In this document: piece by piece, positions 26,898-35,442 of the stretch
Layout: each line of letters begins with the position of its first letter
Position numbering within the stretch: position 1 is the stretch's first letter
DNA from: Fibrobacterota bacterium
GTDB lineage: Bacteria; Fibrobacterota; Fibrobacteria; UBA11236
NCBI GenBank assembly: GCA_028287505.1
Contig: JAQBPN010000019.1
Coordinates: 1 to 64,000 of the forward strand
Length of the DNA: 64,000 nt
Reading direction: 5' to 3'
Made by a program: the position numbers and the translations under genes
The notes under the pieces: generated by a model
Told to the model about the DNA's origin: nothing
The model's database searches: none
What the model saw: the letters and a program-made list of their open reading frames with translations, nothing else

Positions 26898-28234
26898 TAC
26901 CCGGACCTCGCCGCAACGGGATTGCGCCCCTGCTTGCCCCGGATCGGGATCCCCCGGAAGCGTCTGCGGCCCGCGGGACCGGTGCGTATGCCTCTCACGT
27001 CCACCCAATCAATAGGCGCTTCGATATTTCCGGATGCCTTCCGTCCGCCAGGGGAGATCGACGACGGGATTTCGACTTGCTTCACGGTGCCCGTGGTCTT
27101 GGCAGGCTCCAGTCTTCCCGTCAATATGACCGGGCCCTGATCGGGGATGGCCTCGAAGAGGAGGTAGGCGCCGTCGGGACTTGAGCGCACGACGCTCCAC
27201 CTTTCCCCGCCCTCCTGTCTCGCCTCGACACCGATCCAGCGCGGCGGAGCCTTGATCCGGATGGTCAGGGGTTCGCAATAAAGAGAGTCCGGAAGGGAGT
27301 CGCTGACCGTGAAGGTCAGCGAAGAATCGTTGTGCGCACCGAGTTCGGCCTTGGCGCATTCCCTTTCTTTGATGTATTCCACGACCCGGGCGAACGGAGC
27401 GACCCAGAAAACGTCCCCTTTGGCTTTAATCGCTTTCAGGTGATTGTGAAAACAGGTGGAGGTGATGGGGTCGAAGCCGTCATCTTCGATGCCGTGGAAC
27501 ATCTCCACAATCCAATCCTTTTTTTTCTCGCCTTCCGAAAGCCAGGTATTGAAAGAGGGGCTGTCCGTGTCGGATTGGGGGCCTCGACCGGAAACCATGA
27601 ACATATCCACCGGGGTAAGGGAATTGAGGTAGGATCCGACGCCCCGGGCGGCCATGAAATGCCGATGGGCAAGGGCCAATGTTACCGTATCATAATCCCC
27701 GTAAGGATACGCCAGTGTCCGGCATTTCTGCGAAGGAATGAGGCTGTCGATGGTGCGGATGGATTCCGTCATCTGCCGCTCCTGGTTGAGCGGGGTTTCC
27801 TTGCTCAGGACAAGATGGGACTTTGTATGGCTGCCAATTTCATGCCCATGTGCGGCCGCCACCTTTGCGATGGCCCAATTCTCCGGGGTCATACGATCCG
27901 TTATGAGGTAAAAGGTCGCTTGCATGTCCTCGGAATCCAACATAGGGAGGGCATAGGTAAATTGGCCAACCGAATTGTCATCGAATGTCAGGGAAAGGGC
28001 GGTCGCATGATCTCTGCTCCAAGTGGAAATGGAGGCGTTCGCATCGTATGTGGATGTGGATTCGGGCTTGATTTCCAAAGTGTCCCCTTTGACGAGGGGC
28101 GAATAATCCGGGGGATTGGCAACGGAGTCGGGTTGGGTCTGCGATGTTGCCGGCCTTAGGCTGAACAACAATATAACGGCCAATAGGACCTGAAATCCAC
28201 AAAAACCAGTTACATGTCTTAGGTTCATACACAT
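26897..28234 (-). CDS. Secreted polysaccharide deacetylase-like protein (tandem copy 1)
   Basis: 445 aa. Signal peptide (about residues 1-31, ATS), a linker, then the CE4-like core: SLTFDDNSVGQF (about 82-93), GHEIGSHTKSH (about 130), LAYPYGDYD and EMFHGIEDDG. The C-terminal part after VILTG becomes Arg/Gly-rich and basic, unlike copy 3, which may reflect an old frameshift or decay. Two tandem 21-bp repeats lie 21 nt upstream of the start (28256-28297). It heads the three-paralogue operon; the next copy begins at its stop codon. Confidence 0.82.
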   Translation of the reverse strand: MCMNLRHVTGFCGFQVLLAVILLFSLRPATSQTQPDSVANPPDYSPLVKGDTLEIKPESTSTYDANASISTWSRDHATALSLTFDDNSVGQFTYALPMLDSEDMQATFYLITDRMTPENWAIAKVAAAHGHEIGSHTKSHLVLSKETPLNQERQMTESIRTIDSLIPSQKCRTLAYPYGDYDTVTLALAHRHFMAARGVGSYLNSLTPVDMFMVSGRGPQSDTDSPSFNTWLSEGEKKKDWIVEMFHGIEDDGFDPITSTCFHNHLKAIKAKGDVFWVAPFARVVEYIKERECAKAELGAHNDSSLTFTVSDSLPDSLYCEPLTIRIKAPPRWIGVEARQEGGERWSVVRSSPDGAYLLFEAIPDQGPVILTGRLEPAKTTGTVKQVEIPSSISPGGRKASGNIEAPIDWVDVRGIRTGPAGRRRFRGIPIRGKQGRNPVAARSG

Positions 28235-28255
28235 CCGCTCAACATTTGAAAACGA

Positions 28256-28297
28256 GGTTGAAAAAGATTATTTACGGATTAAAAAAGATAATTTACG
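28256..28297 (-). promoter_or_regulatory. Tandem 21-bp repeats upstream of the deacetylase operon
   Basis: On the minus strand the two units begin CGTAAATTATCTTTTTT and CGTAAATAATCTTTTTC and differ at only a few positions. A 21-bp period is two helical turns, as expected for a regulator binding twice on one face. The repeats also overlap the likely promoter region of the gene starting at 28234. Confidence 0.45.
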
Positions 28298-28635
28298 CTC
28301 CCGATAACAATGGAATTAATAGTTTCAGAACCCATCTGTAACCTAGTTTGATGGGGCAATGGCCGGGCAATCCAGTAACCCATTTCGTATAGCCGTTTAG
28401 CCTAAAAAGCCAAAGGGAAAAGCCATAGCCGCAATTTCAGCAGAAAAAGAGGTCTCCTCATTTTTAAGAGGCTATGGGGTATCGAAGGGTCATTGGCGTG
28501 GCCATTGTAGAATGGGCCAAATTCAACCGCCCGGCGGAAGCGAAGACTCCCGTTGAGAAACTTCCGGCAGGCCAAAACTAAGCATTGCTAACCGGTTTCG
28601 TCTTCGGAAAATGGTTGCGGAATTCCGCGCCCTTC
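28298..28635. other. AT-richer gene-free stretch
   Basis: No gene is visible between the two minus-strand genes. Base composition is noticeably AT-richer than the rest of the window, and this continues through the methyltransferase gene. That fits a horizontally acquired patch. No terminator was clearly identified. Confidence 0.5.
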
Positions 28636-29583
28636 TTATGCGCTAAGCTCCGTCAGGGATTGGATATGGGTTCGGTAGGTTTTGGCCGCATAGGGGATCA
28701 GCCCGAATTTTTTGCGCTTGACCCAATGTTCGGCCATGAAAGGGTTCTCCCTTTTAAAAAGCGGGTTGTCCTCCTTTTTATACGGGAACTTGTCCACCTG
28801 GATATCTTCTCCATCCATCATCTTTGATTTCCGATTGCTTTGGTAGAAAAGCCTGGGACCTCTCAGAAGGCGGCGAAGCTGCTGGAAATATTTTCCGATC
28901 GTCTCATAATTCATTTCCTGCATCGAGTCCGTATTGAGGGCGAGGTCGCAAATCCCATCGGGCAGTTTCGAGATTTCGTAGAAGGGCAGGAAAACGAAAT
29001 CCGCATTCGTCAGTCCCGATTCCAGCCATTCATGGTAATAGAGGAACTTGGATTGCGGAGAGGCCTTCGCCAGAAAGTAGGAGGCGAACGCCAAGGTTCC
29101 GGGAAGATCGACCATGATATAGGTTATGCCGGGCAGAAATTGCGAAAAGGCGAATGCCTGAATTCCCGTCCCGGACCCTATTTCCAAGAGGGTCCGGCAC
29201 TTGCTGAGGGACGGAAAGGCCTTGGCGATCGATTCGATGTGGAACTGGGCCCGGACATAATCGAAGGAAATCCTCCGGCCGTCCATCTCGTATCCGATTC
29301 CGGCGGGTAGGGAAAGTTTTATGTTGGACGCGTCGATGAAGGGTTTCTTTTTGATGGCGTTGTATTTATCGTAACTGCTATAAGTCGCTCCCGGAAAATA
29401 AAACCCGCTTTCGCCGGAAAGCTTCACGGATCCACCGCTCCCCTGGATTTTGATGTTCGCCAGATGCTCTTTCCAATACGTGGTAATCCCCAAATCGGAC
29501 GGCGCATTCTTGATGGCGAGCTCATAGGCCTTTTCAATGCGACTGTGCAGGGACTTGTCTATTTCCAGTGATACGGTTGGCAC
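28636..29583 (-). CDS. Putative sugar O-methyltransferase
   Basis: 315 aa, class I SAM-dependent methyltransferase. Motif I is LLEIGSGTGIQAF (about residue 133); MVDLPGTLAFASYFLA follows as the acidic second-strand region. The mid part (NTDSMQEMNYETIGKYF) and the overall length resemble the putative sugar O-methyltransferase family found in polysaccharide loci. The GTG start at 29583 (MPTVSLEID) is the only reasonable one. The gene lies in an AT-richer patch with different codon use, suggesting transfer. The acceptor sugar is unknown. Confidence 0.75.
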   Translation of the reverse strand: MPTVSLEIDKSLHSRIEKAYELAIKNAPSDLGITTYWKEHLANIKIQGSGGSVKLSGESGFYFPGATYSSYDKYNAIKKKPFIDASNIKLSLPAGIGYEMDGRRISFDYVRAQFHIESIAKAFPSLSKCRTLLEIGSGTGIQAFAFSQFLPGITYIMVDLPGTLAFASYFLAKASPQSKFLYYHEWLESGLTNADFVFLPFYEISKLPDGICDLALNTDSMQEMNYETIGKYFQQLRRLLRGPRLFYQSNRKSKMMDGEDIQVDKFPYKKEDNPLFKRENPFMAEHWVKRKKFGLIPYAAKTYRTHIQSLTELSA

Positions 29584-29784
29584 TTTTACCGCCTATTAAA
29601 AATTGTTGAAACCAGGTATCCCGTACCTGGAAGTAGGTTAAGGGAAATCTAATTTATCCGCCGGTTTCCCTCATGCCGACAAACCGGATTCCCTGGCCAT
29701 CCTGAAGAGGGAATTCGGCCTGCCGATCTGACCGCTTCCGGGAAAAAGGCCCGTTCCCCCGCCGAAACCCCCGCGCCCCTCCCC

Positions 29785-29803
29785 TGCTCTAAACCTTAGA
29801 GCA
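29785..29803. promoter_or_regulatory. 19-bp palindrome upstream of the TIGR02147 gene
   Basis: TGCTCTAA-ACC-TTAGAGCA is a perfect 8-bp inverted repeat, 54 nt before the ATG at 29857. Its position suits an operator, possibly for autoregulation by the downstream protein. No T-tract follows, so it is less like a terminator. Confidence 0.45.
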
Positions 29804-29856
29804 CCGGAATCTCCCGGAACGGGACTTAAGGGCCTTCCCAGTGTTAACTTGGAGAC

Positions 29857-30681
29857 ATGCAGAAACCTTCAGTCGACATTTTCGCCTATGCGGACTTCCG
29901 TAAGTTTCTCCAGGACTGCGCGGCCAGCCTCAAGCGTCTCGACCCGAAATTCTCGCAACGCTTCATCCAGGATAAGGTGGGCGCCAGCTCTTCGGGATGG
30001 TTCGCCGATATAGTGAAAGGGCGCATCCATCTGACCGGCCACATGCTGCTGAGGCTGGCCCAGTTCCTGGGGCTGGAGCCGGACCAGGTGGAATACTTCG
30101 AGGCCCTGGTCGATTACCAGCAGGCCGCGTCCGCGGAGGAAAAGAGCCGCCGCCTGGAAATGCTCCTCGACCGCAAGGGAATCCGGATGGACGCCGTGGG
30201 GAAAGAGAAATTCGAGTTCTACGGCGAGTGGTACCATTCCGCGGTGCGGGAGGTGCTTTTCTTCTTCCGGTTCAAGAATGAATTCGCGTCCCTGGCCAAG
30301 AAGTTGGAGCCGGCCATCACCACGGCCCAGGCCAAGGACTCGATCCGGCTGTTGCTGGCCCTGGAACTCATCAAGCCCGACGAACAAGGCTACCTGAGGC
30401 CCGCGGCTTCCATCATCAAGAAGGACGGCGCGGTGAAAGCCGTGGGCATGAAAAGCTATTTCCGCAAGAAGATGGAGCTGGGGATGCTGGCCCTGGACCG
30501 CTTCGAGAAGGAGGATAGGGACGTTTCCTGCATGACCCTATCCCTTTCCCGGGAAGCCTTCGAAACGGCCCGGAAAGAGCTCCAGGCCCTGCGGAAAAAA
30601 CTGTTGCGTCTGGCGGAGCGGGAGCAGCGTCCCGAGCATGTCTATCAAATCAACTTCCAAGTATTTCCCATCACGAAATGA
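29857..30681 (+). CDS. TIGR02147-family protein
   Basis: 274 aa. The N-terminal region (IFAYADFRKFLQD, then SQRFIQDKVGASSSGWFADIVKGRIHLTGHMLLRLAQFLGL, residues about 8-80) reads as a helix-turn-helix-like segment. The remainder is helical with a conserved EFYGEWYHSAVREVL segment near 120. This matches the TIGR02147 paralogous family, greatly expanded in Fibrobacter and thought to be regulatory. The ATG has a GGAG Shine-Dalgarno. The stop overlaps the next gene's start as ATGA, so it is co-translated with a surface lipoprotein, a usual arrangement for this family. The DNA target is unknown; the palindrome at 29785 is a candidate. Confidence 0.85.
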   Translation: MQKPSVDIFAYADFRKFLQDCAASLKRLDPKFSQRFIQDKVGASSSGWFADIVKGRIHLTGHMLLRLAQFLGLEPDQVEYFEALVDYQQAASAEEKSRRLEMLLDRKGIRMDAVGKEKFEFYGEWYHSAVREVLFFFRFKNEFASLAKKLEPAITTAQAKDSIRLLLALELIKPDEQGYLRPAASIIKKDGAVKAVGMKSYFRKKMELGMLALDRFEKEDRDVSCMTLSLSREAFETARKELQALRKKLLRLAEREQRPEHVYQINFQVFPITK

Positions 30682-33116
30682 ATTGGATCCCTATGCCTAT
30701 AATGCGCCGCTTACGGATTTGGCCCCTGTTCCTGACCCTGTTCCTGACCCTGTTCCTCCTGGCCTGCCAGAAGGATCCGCCCGTGGCGCCGACCACCGGT
30801 GGTTCGGTGGAGGAGAATGAAATCCTGGCGGGCACCATCGTCTTGGCCGACGGCACCCCGGTCGGGGACGCCCTGGTCCGCTTTTACACGGTGGACTTTT
30901 TGCCGGCCAGAACCATCGGATCCCCGAAAGCGGCCCGCACTGAAGACCTAGCCTTCACCACCCGCACGGATGCCAAAGGGCATTACCATGTGGATTCCCT
31001 GGCCAAGGGCGAGTACAACATCCTGGCCGGCAATGCCGCCGGGCAAGCCTCCTTCCGGGATTCGGTTTTCCTGATCCAGGGCATTCGCATAGAGGTATCC
31101 GATACGTTACGGGATCCGAGTTCCCTGCGCGGCGTGGTGGCCTTGCAGCCGAACCATGATCCTCGCACGGCGACGGTGCAGGTGCTGGGCACGAATGCAT
31201 TCACCAATGTGGACAGCGCGGGCCGGTTCACACTGCAGGGACTGGCGGCCGGCCAATATACCTTGCGGGCATCGACCACGCTGGACCAATACACCCCGCT
31301 TTTCACCGGAGCCAAAGTAGGCGTCGGCACGGCGGACTCTCTCCAGGATACCTTGCGGCTGACCTATACTGGGATTCCCGTGGTGACCGGATTCCGGGTT
31401 GTATTTGATACTCTGGCCGGATTGGCGATGGTTTCCTGGAACAAAGTGCATTACCGGGACTTCAAATCCTTTGTTGTCCTCAGGGGAAAAAGGGATCCTT
31501 TGGTTCCCCTGGACACGGTGATTGGTGTGACGGCGGATACCTTCTGGGTGGATACGGTTTTCCGCCCCGGATCCAATGACTACGGATTGGCCTCGGGCAA
31601 GTTTCCCGATCCGACCGGAGTGGAATATCTGGTCAAGGTGCGCAACCAATCGCGGAACGACGGCGAATCCTACGGTTCAGCCGCGTTCAACGTGGTGCCG
31701 CCGTCCTGGGCGCAAACCTATACCGAATTGAAATTGGTCGGCGCTATTGGCGGAAAAGCCAGCCTGAATGACACGATCAAAGTGGTTGCGAGCTTCCGGA
31801 ACAAAACCCGGACCTTCCGGAAAATCCTGTGGAGGATTTCCGGACAGGATGATCCCGTACGGGATCTGGAATTGGAAAAGGGATCTCACATCGGGACGGA
31901 CACTCTGATGGTGACCAGCAGCCAAGCAGGTTTGCGCAAAGTCTATTGCCAGGTGGTGGATGATGCCGAAAAGATGTGGACCACGATAGGGGACATCGAT
32001 TTCATCCGGGTTGCCCCGACAGCCATCCCAGGGCCTGACACCAGCGTCTATCGAGGGGCCAAGGTAAAGCTTCACGGTAAAGGGACGACCCAGTTCGGAA
32101 CCATCGTCAAATGGGAATGGGATGTGGGTCTGAAGGGGATTTTCCAGCCCAGCCCGGATGGCTCCTTCGAATTCACCGCACCAGACGAATTGGGGATTGT
32201 TCCATGTGCTTTGCGCGTCACCAATGACGATGGCGAGACGAATACCGGCATCGTGTCGGTCAATGTGAACCGGGTCTGGGACAAGGTCGCTTCGGTCCTA
32301 CCTTTCATGGGCAATGATGGAAAAATGGTTTATTGGAAGAACCGGGTATGGATGATTGGCGGTTTGGCGGGAGGGCCGGGCAAGGGTTCGTTTTTCTCCT
32401 CGGAAGATGGAGAGAATTGGAAGGAGGAACCGGAGGTCCCGGGGATAACGGACAGACAACATTTGGCTGCCATCGTTTTTCAGGACCAGTTGTTCGTTAT
32501 GGGAGGTCAAAGCAGGGTTACCGGGGAAAGCTTTTCCGACATTTGGACCACGCAGGACGGAGTATCTTGGTCCAAAGTGGAAATCTCCCTGAACCACTCC
32601 GATTACGGGTTTGGGTTGATCGGGGGTTCGGTTCCGCCAAAAGTCGTGGAATTCAAGCAAAGAATGTGGCTATTTCCAAGTCGAATCTACTACAACGGCA
32701 ATATCAATTACATATGGTCTTCGTCTGACGGGCGCAATTGGGTCGTGGAGGAGCTCAGAGGGCCCATGGATGACAATGATAACCGGAAATATGCTGTAGA
32801 GGTTTTCGATAACCATCTTGTCGCGGTCGGTGGTAGCAACGCTTTCTGGTCCAGCACCGACGGATTACACTGGAGCTACCAGTTCGAGTATGCGAAGGTG
32901 TCGAAGTACAATCCCTCACTAAAAGTATTCGATGGAAAACTTTGGGTCATTGGTGGTCAGGGGGGCGAATACACCACGGCCTACACGGAGACGTCGCTAT
33001 CCAATTGGCAGGACGGTCCCTCCTTTCCGGAGCCCGTCGGGGCCGGCAACGTTTCCTTTCTCCTCCAGAACACCATCTGGGTCGTCTATGATGGCAAGCT
33101 CTGGAAGCTGCGGTGA
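30678..33116 (+). CDS. Surface lipoprotein with carboxypeptidase-regulatory-like and kelch-like domains
   Basis: 812 aa. Signal peptide with lipobox LLAC (Cys30). A carboxypeptidase-regulatory-like beta fold (LAGTIVLADGTPVGDALVRFY, about 50-130) is followed by a second similar one. PKD/Ig-like regions run to about 530. A C-terminal kelch-like propeller (from about 535) carries repeats such as NRVWMIGGLAGG, DQLFVMGGQ, NHLVAVGG and GKLWVIGGQ. No catalytic residues were recognised. Translation is coupled to the upstream TIGR02147 gene by ATGA. The signal peptide core is built from a 12-bp DNA repeat encoding FLTL. It is likely an outer-surface binding protein. Confidence 0.82.
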   Translation: MNWIPMPIMRRLRIWPLFLTLFLTLFLLACQKDPPVAPTTGGSVEENEILAGTIVLADGTPVGDALVRFYTVDFLPARTIGSPKAARTEDLAFTTRTDAKGHYHVDSLAKGEYNILAGNAAGQASFRDSVFLIQGIRIEVSDTLRDPSSLRGVVALQPNHDPRTATVQVLGTNAFTNVDSAGRFTLQGLAAGQYTLRASTTLDQYTPLFTGAKVGVGTADSLQDTLRLTYTGIPVVTGFRVVFDTLAGLAMVSWNKVHYRDFKSFVVLRGKRDPLVPLDTVIGVTADTFWVDTVFRPGSNDYGLASGKFPDPTGVEYLVKVRNQSRNDGESYGSAAFNVVPPSWAQTYTELKLVGAIGGKASLNDTIKVVASFRNKTRTFRKILWRISGQDDPVRDLELEKGSHIGTDTLMVTSSQAGLRKVYCQVVDDAEKMWTTIGDIDFIRVAPTAIPGPDTSVYRGAKVKLHGKGTTQFGTIVKWEWDVGLKGIFQPSPDGSFEFTAPDELGIVPCALRVTNDDGETNTGIVSVNVNRVWDKVASVLPFMGNDGKMVYWKNRVWMIGGLAGGPGKGSFFSSEDGENWKEEPEVPGITDRQHLAAIVFQDQLFVMGGQSRVTGESFSDIWTTQDGVSWSKVEISLNHSDYGFGLIGGSVPPKVVEFKQRMWLFPSRIYYNGNINYIWSSSDGRNWVVEELRGPMDDNDNRKYAVEVFDNHLVAVGGSNAFWSSTDGLHWSYQFEYAKVSKYNPSLKVFDGKLWVIGGQGGEYTTAYTETSLSNWQDGPSFPEPVGAGNVSFLLQNTIWVVYDGKLWKLR

Positions 33117-33164
33117 ATCCAGGCGCGGTCCCCGATTTCCTTGCTATCATTCCCAGACGGAACC

Positions 33165-34280
33165 ATGGGATCCAAGCAAGTCATCGTCCTCCACGAATGG
33201 AACGGCCCCGCCTATTTCCAGGCCATCGATCTTGAGGTAAGGGCCAGGACCGGGGCCCCTCCTTTATACCGCGAGGTCTGGTGCATCAGGCAACTGGCCA
33301 TCGGCCTGGTGCGCCGCCAGCCTGCCCTGGTGTTCCGGGCTCTGCGCAACATGGTCTTCTTCCTCCAGAGTTTTTTCCTCCGGGATTGCGTCATCGTCCT
33401 GGGCATCGCGCCTTTCGATCCCGCCCTGCTTTTCTGGAGCCGGATCCGCCGGAGCAACAGCGTGGTCTACCATACTTCCTGGTCCAAATGGGAGGGAAGC
33501 GAAGTGCCCAAGCGCAGCCTCCTCTTGGGCGGATGGGCCCGCCGGCGCTGGAAGCGGTTCCTGGAGGATCCCCGCGTGCGCGTCGTCTCCATCCTTTCCG
33601 ATTCCCGCGTCGATATGCGGAAGCATTACTCCAAGCCGGAGTCGGCGTTCACCACCATCCCGCACGCCGTGGACATGGAGGTGTTCCGCCCCGGCGCGCC
33701 GCGGCCGGCTGTGGATAACCCGGAAGAGCCCTTGCGCGTGCTGTACCTGGGCCGGCTCAATCCGGTCAAGGGCATCGACGTGGTGGCCGATCTCATCGCC
33801 AAGGCGGATCCGCGGCGGTTCCGGTTCGGCGTGGCCGGGGACGGGCCGGAATGGTTCCGCCTGGAACCTCTCAAGGGGCGCTTCGAGTATTTCGGCATGG
33901 TGGCGGCCAAGCGGGAGGTGGCCCGCATCCTCGCCGATCATGACGTCCTCATTCTGCCTTCCTACTCGGAGTTGTTCGGGCTCGCGCTCATCGAAGCCAT
34001 GGCCTGCGGAGTGGTGTGCATCGCCTCGGACGGCCTTTCCCCGAAGAGCCTGGTCCTAAACGGCGAGAACGGGTTCATCGTCAAGCGGTCCACGGAGGCT
34101 TTCCTGGAAACCCTGGAGCGGCTGCATGCGGATCGGTCCCTGCTCCGCCGGATGCGGGAACAGGGGTTCGCGAGGGTCAAGGAGTTCGGGATGGAATCCA
34201 TCCGCTCCAAGTGGAGAGGCGTGCTGTGGGGGCCGGAGGACGGGAAACCGCCCGCCGGTAGCGGGCCGGTTACGCCCTGA
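33165..34280 (+). CDS. Glycosyltransferase family 4
   Basis: 371 aa GT-B enzyme. C-terminal donor-binding half: LRVLYLGRLNPVKGIDVVADLI (about 195) and the EX7E motif ELFGLALIEAMACG (about 275). ATG 33165 (MGSKQVIVLHEWNG) is preferred; the frame extends to TTG 33141. It is transcribed toward the minus-strand cluster, and its last 11 nt overlap the tail of the convergent glycosyltransferase gene (34270-34280). It adds a sugar to a lipid-linked or surface glycan; specificity unknown. Confidence 0.88.
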   Translation: MGSKQVIVLHEWNGPAYFQAIDLEVRARTGAPPLYREVWCIRQLAIGLVRRQPALVFRALRNMVFFLQSFFLRDCVIVLGIAPFDPALLFWSRIRRSNSVVYHTSWSKWEGSEVPKRSLLLGGWARRRWKRFLEDPRVRVVSILSDSRVDMRKHYSKPESAFTTIPHAVDMEVFRPGAPRPAVDNPEEPLRVLYLGRLNPVKGIDVVADLIAKADPRRFRFGVAGDGPEWFRLEPLKGRFEYFGMVAAKREVARILADHDVLILPSYSELFGLALIEAMACGVVCIASDGLSPKSLVLNGENGFIVKRSTEAFLETLERLHADRSLLRRMREQGFARVKEFGMESIRSKWRGVLWGPEDGKPPAGSGPVTP

Positions 34281-35442
34281 GCTTGCCCGGCAGGAAACGC
34301 GCGTAGACTCCGTCCATCCGATCCATGATGGACCGCCAGGAAAACTTCTCCAGGAAATCGGCGTGATCGCCTTTGAAGCCCCGTTCCGCGGCCCGCGCCA
34401 TGCAGGCGGCCAGAGCGGCGGCATCGGTGCAATCGGCCTTGTCCACGAAGGGTTCCAGGCCGGCATCCAACCCATATCCCGAATGGATGATGGACGGCTT
34501 TCCGCTGGCCAGCGATTCGAGCAGAACCTTGGGCATCCCTTCGTACAGCGAGGGAAGCACGAAGAGATCGCATGCATAATAGTACGGCGGAAGCTCCGGG
34601 TAGGCGACGTAGCCGGCGAAGGCCACCCTTTCCCCGATGCCCAGGCCGCGCGCCCGCTCTTTGAGATCGCGGATGTATTCGGCGGGTCCGTCTCCGGCCA
34701 GGATGAGCTTGAACCCGTCCGGCAACCGGGCCAAGGCCTCCAGAAGCGCCCCGATGTTCTTGCGCTGGTTCAACACGCCGGCATAGAGGACCACGGTATC
34801 CCCGGGCGCCGGGCCCAGGCCCAGGCGCGCAAGCAGGGCGGGGTCCTTGGGAGCCGGACGGAAAAGCGACGTATTGACGCCGTTCTTGATCACGGTGATG
34901 CGATCGGGGGGCACTCCTATCAGGCTGACCGCTTCCTCCTTGACCGATTCATTGGTCACGAAGATATGATCGGCGGCGCGCGCGCCCCAAGCATCGCAGA
35001 TTTTCCCCACCCGGTTCGAGAACCTCTCGATGGCGGTGTAGCGATGTCCCCTGGCCAGCATGGCTTTCTCCCGGCCCGCGAAGGTGACGTGCATATGGTA
35101 GAAGTAAGGGCATTTCCCGCCGAAGGCCAGGCGCCAAAGATTGAACCATTGGGTCACATGGGCATGGCCGTGGATGACGTCCACCGGATGGCGGCTCTGG
35201 TACCACAGGAAGCGGATGAGCAGGGCGGGCGCGGACGTGAACAGCAGGATGCCCTTGACGGCCCGGGGGACGACGAGGACGCGCGCTCCCGGCACAGGTT
35301 CGCGGCGTCCGCTGGGATGGGCGCCGCAGAATACGGTGAGGGAGTGGCCCATTTCCACCTGGGTCCGGGTCATTTCGAAAGGACCGGGCGCCAGGCCCAT
35401 CCAGGGCGGAGGCCAATCGTAGATGAAGCGGGCGATCTTCAA
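34270..35442 (-). CDS. Glycosyltransferase family 4
   Basis: 390 aa. N-terminal acceptor half FIYDWPPPWMGLAPGPFEMTRTQVEMGHSL, followed by VIHGHAHVT. The donor half has VVLYAGVLNQRKNIGALLEAL and the EX7E motif EGMPKVLLESLASGKP (about 315). The start is TTG 35442, which overlaps the stop of the acetyltransferase (TTGA) and yields the proper N-terminus; the open frame further upstream is a shadow of that gene. It is the last gene of the minus-strand assembly operon. The tail overlaps the convergent gene by 11 nt. Confidence 0.88.
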   Translation of the reverse strand: MKIARFIYDWPPPWMGLAPGPFEMTRTQVEMGHSLTVFCGAHPSGRREPVPGARVLVVPRAVKGILLFTSAPALLIRFLWYQSRHPVDVIHGHAHVTQWFNLWRLAFGGKCPYFYHMHVTFAGREKAMLARGHRYTAIERFSNRVGKICDAWGARAADHIFVTNESVKEEAVSLIGVPPDRITVIKNGVNTSLFRPAPKDPALLARLGLGPAPGDTVVLYAGVLNQRKNIGALLEALARLPDGFKLILAGDGPAEYIRDLKERARGLGIGERVAFAGYVAYPELPPYYYACDLFVLPSLYEGMPKVLLESLASGKPSIIHSGYGLDAGLEPFVDKADCTDAAALAACMARAAERGFKGDHADFLEKFSWRSIMDRMDGVYARFLPGKLRA

